Below are positions 33,334-46,482 of a DNA stretch of 64,000 bases, piece by piece. The translations under genes were made by a program, and so were the position numbers. This stretch comes from Cadophora sp. MPI-SDFR-AT-0126 (Eukaryota > Ascomycota > Leotiomycetes > Helotiales > Ploettnerulaceae). The DNA lies in contig JAGMVK010000015.1 of the NCBI GenBank assembly GCA_020747065.1, forward strand, positions 992,001 through 1,056,000, in the 5' to 3' direction. A model generated the notes under the pieces. The model worked only from the letters and a program-made list of their open reading frames with translations. It had not been told where the DNA came from and searched no databases. The first letter of the stretch is position 1. The number at the start of each line of letters is the position of its first letter.

Positions 33334-35587
33334 CTACTCCATCGATGTTCTTCTCACACCCTCTTCAATAGCCTTCGTCTCTCCCTCCCCACCTTCCACA
33401 TTGTCACTTCCCCTCTTCCCTCCTATCCTCTCTAAATCTCTTAAATAAAACCACCTTATGGTAAGAACAGTAAGAAAGGCACAGAACCCAAAACCAGCGG
33501 TGACATAGTTTCCCATCACGATGTATGGCTGCTTGTTGGCGGGGAAGGTGAAAATCGGGATCCAGGCTGTGAATATGTAGGCGAATGCGTTCATCTAGTC
33601 GCGTTTAGTAAATTTCAGTTGGAACAATAGATTGAAAGAGCTTTGGGACAATTTGGGTACATGAGAAGGAGAGGGCACGGCGCGGAAGAAAGAGGAAAAC
33701 TTACCATAGCCGAAACATAAGCCCTCTTCTCTGGATCTTGTCTGCTTGACTCATTTACAAATGTCCATGTTATACCAGCCGCGGTGTTACCAAGCGAGGT
33801 AAGATAGTACAGCACCCATCTTTGCGCTTTCCACTTCGGATGGACGGGTGTGGCAGCCAAAGCGATAGGGAAAATGATGGCCATTGTGCTAGCGAAGAGC
33901 ATTCCTGGCCAGCGGGCTGAGCCCGGTAGACTGTCGGATACCCAGGAGTTTGCTAGGGCTGCGACGATAGTGATTATGTTGATCTATGGGGGGGAACGTT
34001 AGCTTGGCATTGAAAGTGAGTGATGAGAGATGGGACACGGAGTGGATGGATGGATGGACGTAGTGCACGGCCAGGGAAAGCAACGCACGCCAAGGGGGAT
34101 GATGTTGATCTCAGCAACGGAGAACACGGGCTTTTGACCCTTGACATTGTATGACTTGACCCAGAAGATCACTGTGGTGATTAGCATTTGTATCTATCTC
34201 AGGGGTGACCTTTCATGGCACGCACTTGAGCCTCCAGATTGTCCAAATTGAGCAGCAAATGTAAAGTACAGAGGAACTTTATTGTATATCAGCACCGAAC
34301 TAACAGCACTTGCCAGGGGTGACACTTACAGAGATAAACATGCCACGTCGTGTGCCATCTCTTGATATCCTTCCATTTAAAAAATCCAGTCAGGGGCTTG
34401 GTATCCGTTGGGTTGATTCGGGCACGAGCTAGTTCGACTTCTTTCTGTGTGAATATCCTGCATAAACAGTCAGATTCTCGGAGGAGGAATTGTGGAATGA
34501 ATGATAAAACATCAAAATCAAGACACTAACCAATTGGCTTTTGCTCTTGACGGCAATTGAGGCATCGCAACGGCAGTCCAAGCTGCGCAAGGGAAAGAGA
34601 TGCAACCACAAACTCTGCTCGGGTTTGTTAGTTCAATTATCAGAATAAATCCTTGAAGCTGAGGTCAGGTTGAAGGCACATACATATACATCCATCTCCA
34701 TCCTGCAAGATTCTGCACCCCGTCTAGTCCAGCATACACAGCAGCCATCAAGAAGCCGGAGAACAAGGGTCCCACAGCAGTGAAAACTTGGATGATGGTG
34801 TTTCTCCTTGCGAGCTCGTGCGGCTTGTAGTAGCTCGATGCAACGTACATAACTGCTGGGAAATGGCCGGCTTCGAAGAGGCCAACACTGTGGTCTGTCA
34901 GCGTCATAAACTCTTGCTATGACAGACACATCAATGAGAGAAGGAAAGTAGGGACCATGAAGCCATACAAGAATCGAAAGACATAAAGCTGCGTCGTGTT
35001 ATGCACCCCTGCATGTGCGAATGTGAAGACCGTCCAAGACAGCTCCAAAAAGGCAATATATAGAGGAACATTGACTCGTGTCAAGATCAGATTTGATGGG
35101 ACTTGGCCGAATACATATGCTGCACTCCAAATGGCATTGGCATAATTCAGCTCCTTTCCGTAAAGTGAGAGGTCCTCTTTCATGCCACTGTCTGTGTAGG
35201 ACAACTTGTTAGCTCCAGCTGCGGAGACCAATATTGTTTGGGTAAGTCGACTGTACTACAAGTGACTTACTGAATGCATTTGTGATATTGACTTGATCCA
35301 GATAGCGACACATAACACCTAGTGCTGATGCGGAAATAAGCGTCAAATCAAGCTTGGTGAGGAAACGAGCTTCATCCTTGGGGACGTCGAGCGCTGTATA
35401 GATTAGCGAATGGCTGCTCAAACGTCTCAGCTACGAAATCTTTACTTGACCAGAAATACGACTTCCACGTTCTTTTCGATTCGACGTATGCAGGATTTTC
35501 GTTGTCGCTGAAGTCGGATTTCACGACGATCGCCACAGGCTCTTCTAACACGAAGGCGTTGCTGATGGCTTTTCCGGGATATGCCAT
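33334..35587 (-). CDS. Dal5-type MFS transporter (anion:cation symporter family)
   Basis: Ten exons on the minus strand: 35446-35587, 35271-35393, 34969-35191, 34684-34887, 34527-34614, 34330-34459, 34226-34276, 34089-34171, 33705-33983 and 33334-33594. They sum to 527 residues. Landmarks of the allantoate/pantothenate/nicotinate permease family include KLDLTLISASALG, RYLDQVNITNAFNSGMKEDL, FGQVPSNLILTR, RFFVGLFEAGHFPAVMYV and SYYKPHELARRN. The sixth exon continues with RWHTTWHVYLFPLYFTFAAQFGQSGG, and the last exon is MNAFAYIFTAWIPIFTFP. About twelve membrane segments are expected; it acts at the plasma membrane on small carboxylates or amides. All junctions but one use ordinary donors. Exon 5 appears to end at GTGTCT, chosen because it restores TERKVELARARI; the stronger GTTAGT three bases upstream leaves the wrong frame. 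Confidence 0.85.
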
Positions 35588-37741
35588 GGTATCAAGCTCT
35601 GGTTGAAACTGAGGTAAAACAGATCTATGTTTAAAGTTCTTGGTAGAACTTGCTTTCTCTTATGCTAATCTGTGCACCGGGAAATCCTCATGTCGCCTTT
35701 TGCCCCTCCATCATCGACATCGGCAAAGTGGGATGGCATTCCTGACTTTGAGCTTTATCACACCAATTAATACTGCAATACCCGCAAAATATCAAGCCAC
35801 TTCTCTCTGTGGCTAATAATCGGCTCGGCTAGATTTCAAGTAATGGGGGAAAAGATGGTTGATGAGGAGAGAGGTGCGCATGATTGCGTGCTCGCTTAAG
35901 TCGTTCCTCTGAACAACAAATCATAACAATTGCTAGGAAGGTATCTGTCGGCCTGGCTGACTTCTGGTTCTGCTTAGTGATCACATAAGAGAACAATTCT
36001 AGGTAGATATCCATCTTGAGGTTAGGTAAACTTGTCAAGCACAGTATCTGAGATCAATTGTGATCATGGAGAACAACACTTCTTAGAGGAACTCAGCAAC
36101 TTCCTTTCTCGTCGCTACTTGCGATATTTACCTCTCTTAGCATAGAAAGAAGTCTGACCAAGTTGTTCTCTCTGGATCTGCCGTTACCGATGGCATCGCT
36201 GTCTTGGTCCCTGCCAATACCACGTCCATCCTTGGGCGGTCTTTCAGAAATCCAATCTCGCTTCTCAGATGACAGCGAACGGCAACGAAATGACAATATC
36301 CACGGCGCAACTCTAGAAACTTTCAATTCCAGATTACTCCACTTTATTCAACTGATATAGTCGAGTCTGGAACAATCCAGACTTACGGGTAAGTTAAATG
36401 GATAAGTTCAAGGAAGCGGTGTCAGTTTCCCTGAGAACGAAATACCAGTCAACAATTTCTCCTCGTAATACTCATTGAATGTAAATCGGAAGATATATTT
36501 ATGCATACGGCATTAAATATCAACCAATGCCTTTTTATTACATTTAAGCCAACATGCCCCATGAAACTCCCCGTAATGCTTTGCGAGTTTGAACGCCTAG
36601 ATAATTGAATGGCGCTTTCGATGGAAACGAAGCGAAATTCTCATTAGGTCTAGTACCATTCCTTAAACAATTCTGAACATCGAAAGGAAACTCAGTGTAT
36701 ATAGAACGAACTCTTTAAGACATCTTTTACGGCCGACACAGGTTTGAATTCACAAACGATATAACGCTTTTTGAAGTGGATAGTCTAACAGCTATTCCCT
36801 CTCAAGCAAAGGTGTAAGGCTTTATCAATAGAGAATCTACCAAAACTCTATGGACTATTATACAAGAGGAAAGAGCTGATCTCACCTTTGTTCTGTAATA
36901 TCTATAATTTTGTCCTCTTTCGCCTTTAAGGTAGCTTTTCTAAGTAGCCGGGCGTCAAGCCTACGAGGCTAAGACGTCATATTTTACTTATGATCTTGAA
37001 CTCTCAAGTATTACTATTAAGTTGCGACTAGAGGAACGTACAGGTGGAAGAGAGTTCGAAACCGAAGTGATGGGGTTGTTCAGAATCTACGATCAACACA
37101 TGTTATGAAGACCGTCTGTTTTTGGTCGAGATCTCGCTAAACCTGGTTGCACCTGCAGGATGTGGTTGCTTTTTTTTCAGCTGCCAAATTGAGAGACAGT
37201 GATATCGATAAGGGCTGTCTAGGGGACTAGGATTGGAGGAAAGGTTCCAACACCGATGCAAGATAGAGGATGGCTAAGTAGACTGCGTTTTAATTCGACG
37301 CCCGTCAGCCTTCAATACTCAGCTCCCAATGCTCGGCCCCCAATACTAAGCGCCTGGACAGGCCGCTTTCTTCCAACGTTTGGGACTCAAGTGATCACTT
37401 CCCCTTCATCTCTGCTACCGTCAGCCTCATTTCAGACTCCGCCGTGTTTATTGCTGATCACGACTGCCTCCATTCGGAAACGTTGTCAACGATAGTGCCC
37501 AAATCGAGTCGACCATCTCTAGTCCCCTGTCAATTGCGAAAACGCCTTACTCCTCAAAGTGCATTTGCCTATCGAGGCCAGTTCTGTACACAGACGTATC
37601 CGTAGGATCATGGTAGCACGGCATACTTTGAAATAACCACCACCAGGTAACCACACGCTAACACGACGACCTGAGCTTGTCTTCATCTCAATGACATCGG
37701 TCCTTGATACGTTGAATTGAGTACGCTTCTGCTGCCCATAA
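35588..37741. other. Long AT-rich gene-free region
   Basis: 2.1 kb. No open frame resembles a gene. The stretch 36,440-37,060 is particularly AT-rich and may be a decayed element, but no terminal repeats or transposase remnants could be seen. Confidence 0.4.
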
Positions 37742-39017
37742 TGATGCCGGAGACTCGAGCATCGATCCCACGAAAGCCTATTAATGTCAGAACAGAAGAG
37801 GATAGCTTCTCATCGAGCTCGCTCGTCGAGTCCTCTACGACATACCACAAGTCGACGACACATGTTGCAATGCCATCTGGTGTTGACTCAGGTTCCAGTA
37901 CAATCACATTGTCAAGAGACGCGATCGGGCAGCTTGTTAATGCTTTAGCTGCTTCGGTGTCTTTGCTGCAAGCAAGTCTAGTTGACTCTACACAACATGA
38001 CCAGGACGTTCCAGAATTGTCCAATCGTTCTAGGGAATCTGATCAAACTGTTCGGCGAGTGAATCCGAGTACTTTCCTGTGCAGTTGCTTTCTGCTTCCA
38101 GGAGAAAACATAGAGAGGACATTCTTGAAGGTGTTTTCACACAAGGTAAGCGACGTTGGTCTCTACTCCAGATTTCACTTACACTTATTCCAGGCTCCGG
38201 CCCTTGGCTCTTTGAGGAGTACATCAACCTCTACGGTGTGCAACCATTTGCAACACTTAAGCCTTTGCAAACAAACGATCAAGAAACGATGGCGATGTTG
38301 CGACGGGAACTCTGGGAGTTACTGATAGGTCATCAGCAACTTTCACATCAGCCTATAGTACAACGGCATTCGCACCTCGTAGCTGTCAAAGCCAGCGAAG
38401 CACTACTAGACAAATTTAGTCACCGCCCCTATCCTCTATCACAGCCCGTGACGCGTCGATCGATGGTCAAATTCAATGAAATTGCTCTTTTCCTAGATGT
38501 TCTTTCTCAGAAGGCAATGTTACCAAGACCATTGAGATTATTGTTCCCAGCACTGCTCCTCTCAACACTAGCACCACGACTCTCACTCCTGGCACTGACA
38601 GCGCTACTAGCACGGCGCTAACTTGATTTACCCAGACTTAACAGGTGGTGAAGGTCATATACTTTGATTTGGGTTCGCACATACCCGAGAGTTGTCCCAG
38701 TAATGGATCCAGTCTCACCTTCAGAGCTGTATGAAGTGGAATTTCAAATCTGGGCTCGCCTGGTTGAGGTAACTCAAGAGGCTGACGAACGTTCTGCGAA
38801 GAGCTGGCTCTTCCCAGGGAATTCTAGCAAATCATCTGCTCATCTGGCAACTACTGGTCGGAGCTTGAAATGCTACTGGAAGACAAAATTGCTGCATTTA
38901 ATCAAGCCCGAGGAGCTCAGCGATGCCGACCTGAGGAGGTTAGGTACATGGTATGACCACTTGTCCTCTGGGACAGTTGGTGGTTGGAGAAAATGCCAGA
39001 AGCTGCTGAAATTATGA
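37742..39017 (+). pseudogene. Uncertain hypothetical gene or relic
   Basis: Several overlapping open frames suggest an unrecognised gene with introns or frameshifts. The first frame (from 37742) is Ser/Thr-rich (EDSFSSSSLVESSTTYHKS...). A GTAAGC...ATTCCAG intron at about 38,145-38,193 joins a second frame, GVFTQ to GSGPWLFEEYINLYGVQPF. A third frame (38664-39017) ends ELSDADLRRLGTWYDHLSSG. The pieces cannot be joined into one clean model by eye, and no known domain was recognised. Confidence 0.25.
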
Positions 39018-39612
39018 TTTGTCATTATGAGATCTGAGGATGCAGAGATCAATGTGATGCTGAGCACTTAAAAGCGAGAAGGTGCTGTTAGTGAGACCAA
39101 TATCAAAGTGAAGATTCGTGGTTGGGTAGAGAAGTGGGGAGCTACACAAGTGCTCGAAATCGTCTGGCGAAGGGGGACTTCGCGTCCATGCGGTTGCGAA
39201 TCTTTCCCCCGCTTCATTCCAAGGTATTCAATATGCGATCTCAGTTCCTCAGGATGTTCGAAATCGAAGAAGGGATTTGGTAAGTCCCCGCGCCGTGTCT
39301 GTGACGCAGGGGCAGAGTGGTTGAATGATGCCGCGATAAGGCTGATGCCGGAAAGCAAAGATGCCTGGATAGGATTTCAAAGGCTATTTTGCCAGTACCT
39401 GGACCACGGGGGTGTGGATTACGAAGTCCTCCCTTGCGGCATTGCGGAAGTTCAAAATAGACTCGAGTTCGTACTGGGGATTTGGGCCTCGAAGCAACGA
39501 TAATTCGGGGGCAAAGTATGAGTAGAGGAAAGCATAAGTACCAAAGAACGGAAGAAAACGACGCCGAAAAGCGACTATAGTCATTACATGGTCCTGCCAC
39601 TAAATGTATTGG
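39018..39612. other. Intergenic region right of the uncertain gene
   Basis: The open frame at 39108-39503 has no recognisable content and overlaps shorter frames on the other strand. No supported feature. Confidence 0.3.
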
Positions 39613-41208
39613 TCACTTTGAACCTACCCTTCCGACTGAGTATCCCAAAATCTCCTTAAGTCCTGCTTTCCTCCCGTGCTTGACACGAATTTGAATCCAG
39701 ACAGAAATAGACAGGACCATGACCACCACGACGTTGAAGATGGCTATGGCAGCAAAGAACTGCCAGATATTTGGATTCGAAGAGTCCCCGGATATTTGAG
39801 ATACATTCATTCCGTAAATGCCAGTCATAATACTCACTGGAGCAAAGCTGTTGATCGTAAGCGGCAATCGCGCTATTGATACTGGAGCCTACATGTATGT
39901 GATGGCATTCGTGAGTGAATTCCACCTCGTTTCAGAGTTTCTCGTCTGAATGGTAGCCATTTTCCTTCGTACCTGCCAAAGAAGATCAGTCTGGTCGACT
40001 AGGTGTTTGAAATCTTCCTCAAGATCAGCTTGCGTCTGCTTTGTAATGGGCTCTTCTCGACCCGCCCATCCAAAGCTGCCGCCTCGTTGTACTATAGAGA
40101 GCGACTTTTTGATCTCCTCGGTATGTCCAACGCTTGTATCAGAAATGCCCTGGACACGTTGATCTTCCGTCCGAATCGCGGTGATTATCTCGTTCCAACA
40201 GTAGCAATTGAGTCGAAACAAGCTAGCTACTGCATAGAATGGGGATATGGGCACTTGCAGTACATCGATCGATCGGAAGGACTTGAGGTATAGTTCTCGA
40301 AAAGTTCTAGGATCGAGTGAAGCGCTAGGCGGCAGTTGGGAGCCAAAGGGTGGAGGATCGGTGAGGATTCGAGGCGATAAGTTGATCTTCGTAGAAGAAC
40401 TGAAGAGAATGATACCTAGGAATAAAAGTAAGCTTGTTGTTACCCACACATCTGCGGCCTACGTACCAGTCCACTCTCTGCCACTGTCCGCGGGCTAGAA
40501 CCGGTCAATAATCATGCTTCAGTGTTAGTGTTCTGTCCATACCTGGATATAAATCAGTACTCTGAATCTCTCGGCATCCGTCGAACAAGATGTCGAGGCA
40601 TCTAGAACTCCAAAATCAAGAGTCAGGTAGGGTGCCCGGTGCCTTTGCGACGGCGTGAAAACATGGCTGTTACTGTTGGTGCTCCACTGGAAGAATCGTG
40701 GATCCAATTTTAACGCGCCTCCCAAGACTTCAATCAGCTGTGACGATGGAATCCCATCGTATTCAACGGCATAGATTCGAGCACTCGCACCATTCCTGTT
40801 ATCTGTACTAAGAAACGCCTTCAAGTCCAGTTCATTGTGGATATCTGGCCATCGTTTCACATCAGACGAGCCAGCCGCGATGTCGAGCACAGATACCACC
40901 AAACCCCTCTGCACGCTCCGGTTGCACAGGTATTTATCCAAGTCATGTAGATTGGTCCACCCTGCAGCTACCAGTGTGCGAATGTATTCGTGGTACGGAT
41001 CGTGGGGAGCTGTCCAAGCCCCAAGAGGGAGGTTCGGTTTTCGGTTTCGAGGTGTAAAGCTTCGCTTGACGGACTCGAGGCTCGAGTTGATACGATGCTC
41101 CACGACATCGATGGTGTGACTTCGCAGAGGGGTTTGATGGACTTTGTCGTCCGAGGACTTGTTTTCTGCTGACGGAGGATGATGTGAATGGTCTTGCGGC
41201 GATGCCAT
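39613..41208 (-). CDS. CorA-like Mg2+ transporter family protein
   Basis: Four exons on the minus strand (40543-41208, 40467-40494, 39893-40415, 39613-39847) give 483 residues. The C-terminal exon carries the hallmark YGMN (in MTGIYGMNVSQISG) at the end of the first of two membrane helices; the second is FFAAIAIFNVVVVMVLSISVW. The rest is a large soluble domain including RFFQWSTNSNSHVF, as in the fungal CorA-like family. The last intron is 45 bp, a multiple of three, and starts with GTAG, so the unspliced frame shows a TAG at 39889-39891. Splicing it joins NAITYI to FAPVSIMTGIYGMN, which fits the family, so this is an intron and not a nonsense mutation. Exon 2 is only 28 nt. The start is the ATG at 41208 (MASPQDHSHH). 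No charged loop residues beyond GMN can be judged. Confidence 0.83.
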
Positions 41209-43399
41209 TGTGGTACCCAATTTTTGGTTGGTCAGATGTCGTTGACGCGCCAAGACGGGAACCATTTTTGAAGGTCATGATTTGTGGGGGCCGAAAACGC
41301 GGGGTAGAAGCGAGGTGGGTTGTTGACTCTGACTCGATTCCATCTTGCACATGCATGCAAGAAAGAGCAAAATGTTTTTGTGTTATGAATCTCTCTATGC
41401 TATCGCAGATATAGGTAACTACATTATGTGCTCTTTCAATGCTTCAGCTCCCCTTGCGTACTTTCGCCTCTTGAACAGCGGTTTTATTACTGATGGTCGG
41501 CGTGAAGGGAGAATATCTCGGAGGAGCTTCGAGACCGAGGTTGAAGTAAATGTTTTTGTAGTGGCGGAAGGCATTTTGTCGGGAAATTCAAAAATCCTTT
41601 GCGTGTCCTGCAAGTCTTCATGTTGCAGAATCTTGGTTGCTGTCGGATGGAATTAGTTGACGAAGTTATGACGAGGATCCCTTGACAGGTAAGGTGAGCT
41701 TATTACCGCCTGATCCATCGGATGTACTAAGTCTAGATGTTCTTTCTGACAATGAATGCGAGTTGAACCCCCTACTCAAGGCTCTCTACACACTTGTCGT
41801 GGTAGACATCAATGCTGAATGGCGTGGACCATGTCGATATATTGCTTCTACGATGAGAGCGTAAGTTCATTCCTATGCCACCCAATCGTCTTGCAGTCAT
41901 TGTAGAAGCTACCTGATTCCATACCATTATATCTTGTTTAGGAACTGAGCTGTATGTCTTGAAGCCAATTGTTCAAATGAATATTCTTCCCGTAGTGTCC
42001 CTGTCAGCCTCCGGAATCTATGAGCATAAATCTAGTATCGCGCAATTCTTTGGGCCAATGAGGAGATGTTCAAGGTCGTGATTGAAGCTAACCTTCAACA
42101 GCAACTCCGTCAGCTTTCAATAATACGATGGAATCAAGAGAAAAGTCCGCGCAGCTACTCAGGGAATTCCGAATATTCGTTTTATTATAAATGTCTGAAG
42201 AATTCTTGAATCTAAAGTCACTGGAAATTCTGGTGGCGCTCTGTGTAACTGGTACAGTTCCGTCATGGTGCGTGGTCTCGAATATCGAAAGGAAGCGGTG
42301 AATGATGAATAGATTGAGAGGTCATGCGGCAAGATCTTAAGCTAAACTTGGGATTTAGCAATCCTTGACAATCGATTTGAACTTTCTGGGCAAGTCAAGT
42401 GCAGGAATTGTTGGCTGGGCTGGAGCATGTCAATCGTGGGGACTATGGGTCTTGATGAGTCAGTCGAAAGCAACCGAGGCGACCTGTCTTTTCCACTTTT
42501 CCGACATGACCGGGATATCAAAATCGCTTTGGCAACCTGCTTGGTGGTCAGCCCCGACCCAGACTTGCCCCCCATTCGCTAGGTCACAATCTCATCTTAC
42601 TGTCCATTGTTTTCCACCATCTCCATCTTCATTGTCGGGTCGTGGTGCCTATTGGTGTCTGCCGGCAAGAATTTGTCCGACTCCGACCTTTGTATGACCC
42701 GTCTCCGGGCTCTACTACACAACATCACATAGTCTTTGCTCCTGTTTTTGTGACTCATATTTGAAACCTCAAATACTAGTTTTGATAATCTAACGTGACG
42801 ATGTTGATATGTCTGATAAGTTACGGGTTCCTTGACGAGTTGCAGACGTGATCGAGAGCACGCGATATCTTGTTCCCAGCCGAACCGTCCATTTAGACCG
42901 TTGCAACAATTCAAGCCACTGGCAGCTTGTATGAAGCTCAGTTGCGTGGCTTCTTTCCTCTCCTTCAAGCCGCCACTAATGAGCCAGGTTTCCCCATGTT
43001 TTACCTGAAATCATGGCAAATTATTTCAAAGAATCCCCCAAGGCCGCCTCACATAGTCATCACAGTGACAGAAATAAATCCAAAAGCGAATATGACATAA
43101 CCACGGCAATCAATCCAGAATATTAAATTCCGGTACCGAGAGATTGGCTTCTACTCTGAATAACATCTGTTGAGACAGACGCCTTGGCTCATCCGTTCGC
43201 GGACTAGGTTTCCTGCGTTCGACGCCGGAAAAGCATTTGCCTCGGCGAGTCGGCGATTTGATACTAAGTGATGTATCGAAGGGGCGCAATTACCGGATGG
43301 GATCCATTGTCTCTTCATTACTGATTCCTCTTCCACAGCATTGAGATTCCCGCAACTTGCATTGAGGTAGACTATCTTCATCTGCTAGCCCTTTTCGCA
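41209..43399. other. Gene-free intergenic region between divergent genes
   Basis: 2.2 kb upstream of both the CorA-like and the acyl-CoA synthetase genes. Short frames such as 41682-41864 and 42365-42697 show no recognisable content. Confidence 0.4.
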
Positions 43400-45757
43400 A
43401 TGCCTCCGAACTCCACCTCCTTCGAACCTCGCATGTCTAAAAAGCCGCCATTCACAGTTCCAGTTGCAGGTGCCCCATCCGTTGCAGGGGAAACCGCACC
43501 TCGGCGCAATGCACGAGCTCCAGCACAACTCATCTCTAAGCCAGACGACAAAATCTCTACCCTGTACGACATCGTCGAGCAGAGTGCAACAAGATATGGA
43601 CATCAGGAAGCGTTGGGCTCAAGGAAGATTATCCGAATGCACCATGAAACCAAGAAAGTCAAAAAGCTTGTTGATGGAAAACTGCAAGAAGTAGATAAGA
43701 AGTGGTCTTATTTTGAACTGGGTAGATATGAGTACATGAGCTTCAAGGAATATCACAAGCTTGTTCTAGAAATCGGATCTGGATTTCGAAGCTTGGGTCT
43801 TGCATCACCAGACCGGATCCACATGTTTGCATCGACAAGGTTGGTCTCCTTCACGTGGATGAGCTACCACTGATCTTTTCTAGTGCCCACTGGCTGGCAA
43901 CTGCACATGGAGCAATTTCTCAATCGATGCCCATCGTCACTGCGTACGACACTCTGGGGGAGGATGGACTTCGTCATTCTCTGCAAGCAACAAAAGCTAA
44001 AGCAATATTCCTCGAACCTCACTTGCTGACAATCCTTCTGAAAGTGTTGGGTGAAGCCGAGGATGTTCAGTTCATCGTCTACAATACCGACAGCGAGCAT
44101 TCCATCCGACAAGAAGACTTGGAGGTGCTACATAAATCTTTCAAGCGCATTACAGTATTGAGCTTCGACGAACTGCGCCAACTTGGAGCTCAGAGCACTA
44201 CAGCTACTGTACCACCTTCAGCTGATGATCTGGCTTGTATCATGTACACTTCAGGGTCCACAGGTGTGCCGAAAGGAGTGGAACTCACCCACAAAAACAT
44301 TGTTGCAGCAGGTGTGTGTCTACACTTCTATCCACCATGGAGGTTAACTAGATTTAGTTGCGGGAATCAACACGACGCTAGGCGAGTACCTCAACCCTGG
44401 TGATGGTCTTCTGGCATATCTTCCACTCGCGCATATTTTCGAAGTTCTTCTGGAGCATGTCGGACTGTATCGTGGTATCACTTTAGGCTATGGATCTCCA
44501 AGAACTCTGTCGGAAGCTAATTGCAGAAACTGTCTGGGCGATATCCGGGAGTTTAAGCCAACTCTCCTTGTTGGAGTGCCAGCTGTTTGGGAGACTGTCA
44601 AGAAAGGTGTTATAGCCAATGTTAATCGTGGAGGTGCGATGATGAAAACGGCTTTCTGGAGCGCATTCAAGGCAAAGCAGTACGCGCTCCGAATCCTATA
44701 TGTCCGACGGATTCTAATTTCGTAGGGCAATCATGTCAAGTGGTCTTCCTGGCGGAAAGCTTCTTGATGCACTGGTCTTCAACAAGGTCAAAGCTGCGAC
44801 TGGAGGTCGTCTTAGATTTTGTTTGACTTCTGCTGCACCTATCTCTAAGGATACCCAGGAGTTCATCTCGATAGCTATTGCGCCTCTGATAAGTGCATAT
44901 GGGATGACAGAAACGGCTGGGTACGTATCATCATCCCCTTAAGCACTGACTGACTTCTCTCAGGATGGGAGCCATTTGTGATCCTCAAAGCTGGACGGTC
45001 GATGCGTGCGGTGAAGTCGAATCTTCTGTGGAGATGAAGCTAGTTGATTACCCAGATGCAGGCTATTTTGCCGCAAAATCTCCCAATCCTCAAGGAGAAG
45101 TTTGGATTCGCGGCCACAGTGTCACAAGGGGATATTATGAAAATCCAGATGAGACAGCATCTGCTCTATCAGATGGGTGGTTCAAGACTGGAGATATTGG
45201 CGAATGGGATCGAAACGGGCATCTGCGGATAATCGACAGGAAAAAGAATCTGGTTAAAACCCTGAATGGAGAGTATATCGCATTAGAGAAGGTGAGTCAG
45301 TTCGCCTCAATTGAATCGTGCTAATGGTTAGCTCGAATCCTTGTACCGATCTGCAACTATCGTGGCGAATCTCTGCGTCTATGCTTCAATATCAGAGACT
45401 CATCCTATTGTCTTGATACAACCATCAGAGCCTGCTCTGGTCAAGCTTGCTGATTCTCTTGGTATCGATGGCCACGGCATAGGCGATCTTGTTCATGAAG
45501 AAAGGATCCAGCGAGAAGTGTTGCATCAGATGCAGGCTATCGGAAGGAGGTCTGGCTTGACTGGAATCGAGATCGTTGCAGGAGTTATTCTGGCTGATGA
45601 AGAGTGGACACCTCAAAATGTAAGAACTTTTTGCGTGTTTGGTGCAAAGCTGACGGCATAGAACCTGGTGACTGCAACTTTGAAGCTCAATCGGAAGGCG
45701 CTGTCTGATAAATATCAGAAGGAAATTGGAGCAGCTTATGCAAATAGTAGGAGTTGA
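43400..45757 (+). CDS. Long-chain fatty acid-CoA ligase (AMP-binding enzyme)
   Basis: Seven exons (43400-43839, 43884-44311, 44358-44679, 44726-44920, 44964-45291, 45332-45619, 45662-45757) with 40-46 bp introns encode 698 residues, the usual size for Faa1-type enzymes. The ATP/AMP motif is YTSGSTGVPKG. LISAYGMTETAG is the second adenylation motif, and DGWFKTGDIGEWDRNGHL plus DRKKNLVKTLNGEYIALEKLES is the fatty-acyl-CoA synthetase signature. It activates long-chain fatty acids to acyl-CoA for lipid synthesis or beta-oxidation. There is no N-terminal signal. The C-terminus NSRS is not a classical SKL-type peroxisomal signal. The exon 3-4 junction uses a GTACGC donor at 44680, which restores KAKQAIMSSGLPGGKLLDALVFNKV. 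It lies head to tail with the small membrane protein at 46054. Confidence 0.92.
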
Positions 45758-46053
45758 TCTCTTTGTTGTGGCTGGTAGCGTTAAGGATTTCCTTCTCTAC
45801 TTACAATTTAGCTTCATATATTTACAAGTAACAGAAGGTTGATGTCCTCAGAATAGGCTTGGCGTCAGCGCTGAGAGCGAGTGCGGGGTAATCTTGTTAG
45901 CTTACATTTTCTCGCGCGAGCTTTCATTCCTACTTCGACTTCCACGCCGATTTCACGGCCTCTCACATTCTCAACGTAAAACTAATTTCATCGCGGAATC
46001 CTTTTACATCGGCAGACGACACGCATAACCCTAACCCAGTTTCCACCTCCATC

Positions 46054-46482
46054 ATGACCGAAATCCCAACCTTCTATCGAATCTTCTTCCTTTATATTGA
46101 TCCACTCGTCTGTCTATCCAGTATCTATATCTTCTTCTTCGACCATGCGACATACCTCGCCAGCGGTGTCCCTCATAGTATCCCTGTGCACAGCATGGAC
46201 CCACTCACACAATACCTACTGGCAGCGCTTGGGTCGTATTCTCTCTGCATCTTTGGGATCCAGATATTACTTCTTCGGCAATTCCCGGATATCAAGATAT
46301 GGCGGATCGTTATGTTTAGTATTCTCATGACGGACTTGGGGCTGCTGTACGGAGTGTACGCAGTTGATCCGAAGGGCTTCTTGGACATCGGAGGCTGGAC
46401 CAGTGGCGATTGGACCAATAATGGGATCTTGTGTACTATCATTGGGATCCGGAGTTGTTTTCTTCTGGCAAACCTGGATTAG
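46054..46482 (+). CDS. Small integral membrane protein (DUF7704-like)
   Basis: 142 residues, single exon, ATG at 46054. It opens IPTFYRIFFLYIDPLVCLSS and has four hydrophobic segments: about 8-28, 50-72, 82-104 and 122-139. DPLTQYLLAALGSYSLC and WRIVMFSILMTDLGLLYGVY match the pattern of the fungus-specific four-helix proteins I know as DUF7704. Function is unknown for the family. The TAG at 46480 ends the frame at a typical length. A downstream exon is not needed but cannot be excluded. Confidence 0.7.
   Translation: MTEIPTFYRIFFLYIDPLVCLSSIYIFFFDHATYLASGVPHSIPVHSMDPLTQYLLAALGSYSLCIFGIQILLLRQFPDIKIWRIVMFSILMTDLGLLYGVYAVDPKGFLDIGGWTSGDWTNNGILCTIIGIRSCFLLANLD

Noticed and set aside
36440..37060. 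AT-rich stretch as a RIP-mutated transposon
   Set aside because: No terminal repeats, no remnant of transposase or polymerase, and no second copy in the window could be seen.
39848..39892. In-frame TAG (39889-39891) inside the CorA-like gene, looking like a nonsense mutation
   Set aside because: The stretch is a 45-bp GT-AG intron. Removing it joins NAITYI to FAPVSIMTGIYGMN as in the family.
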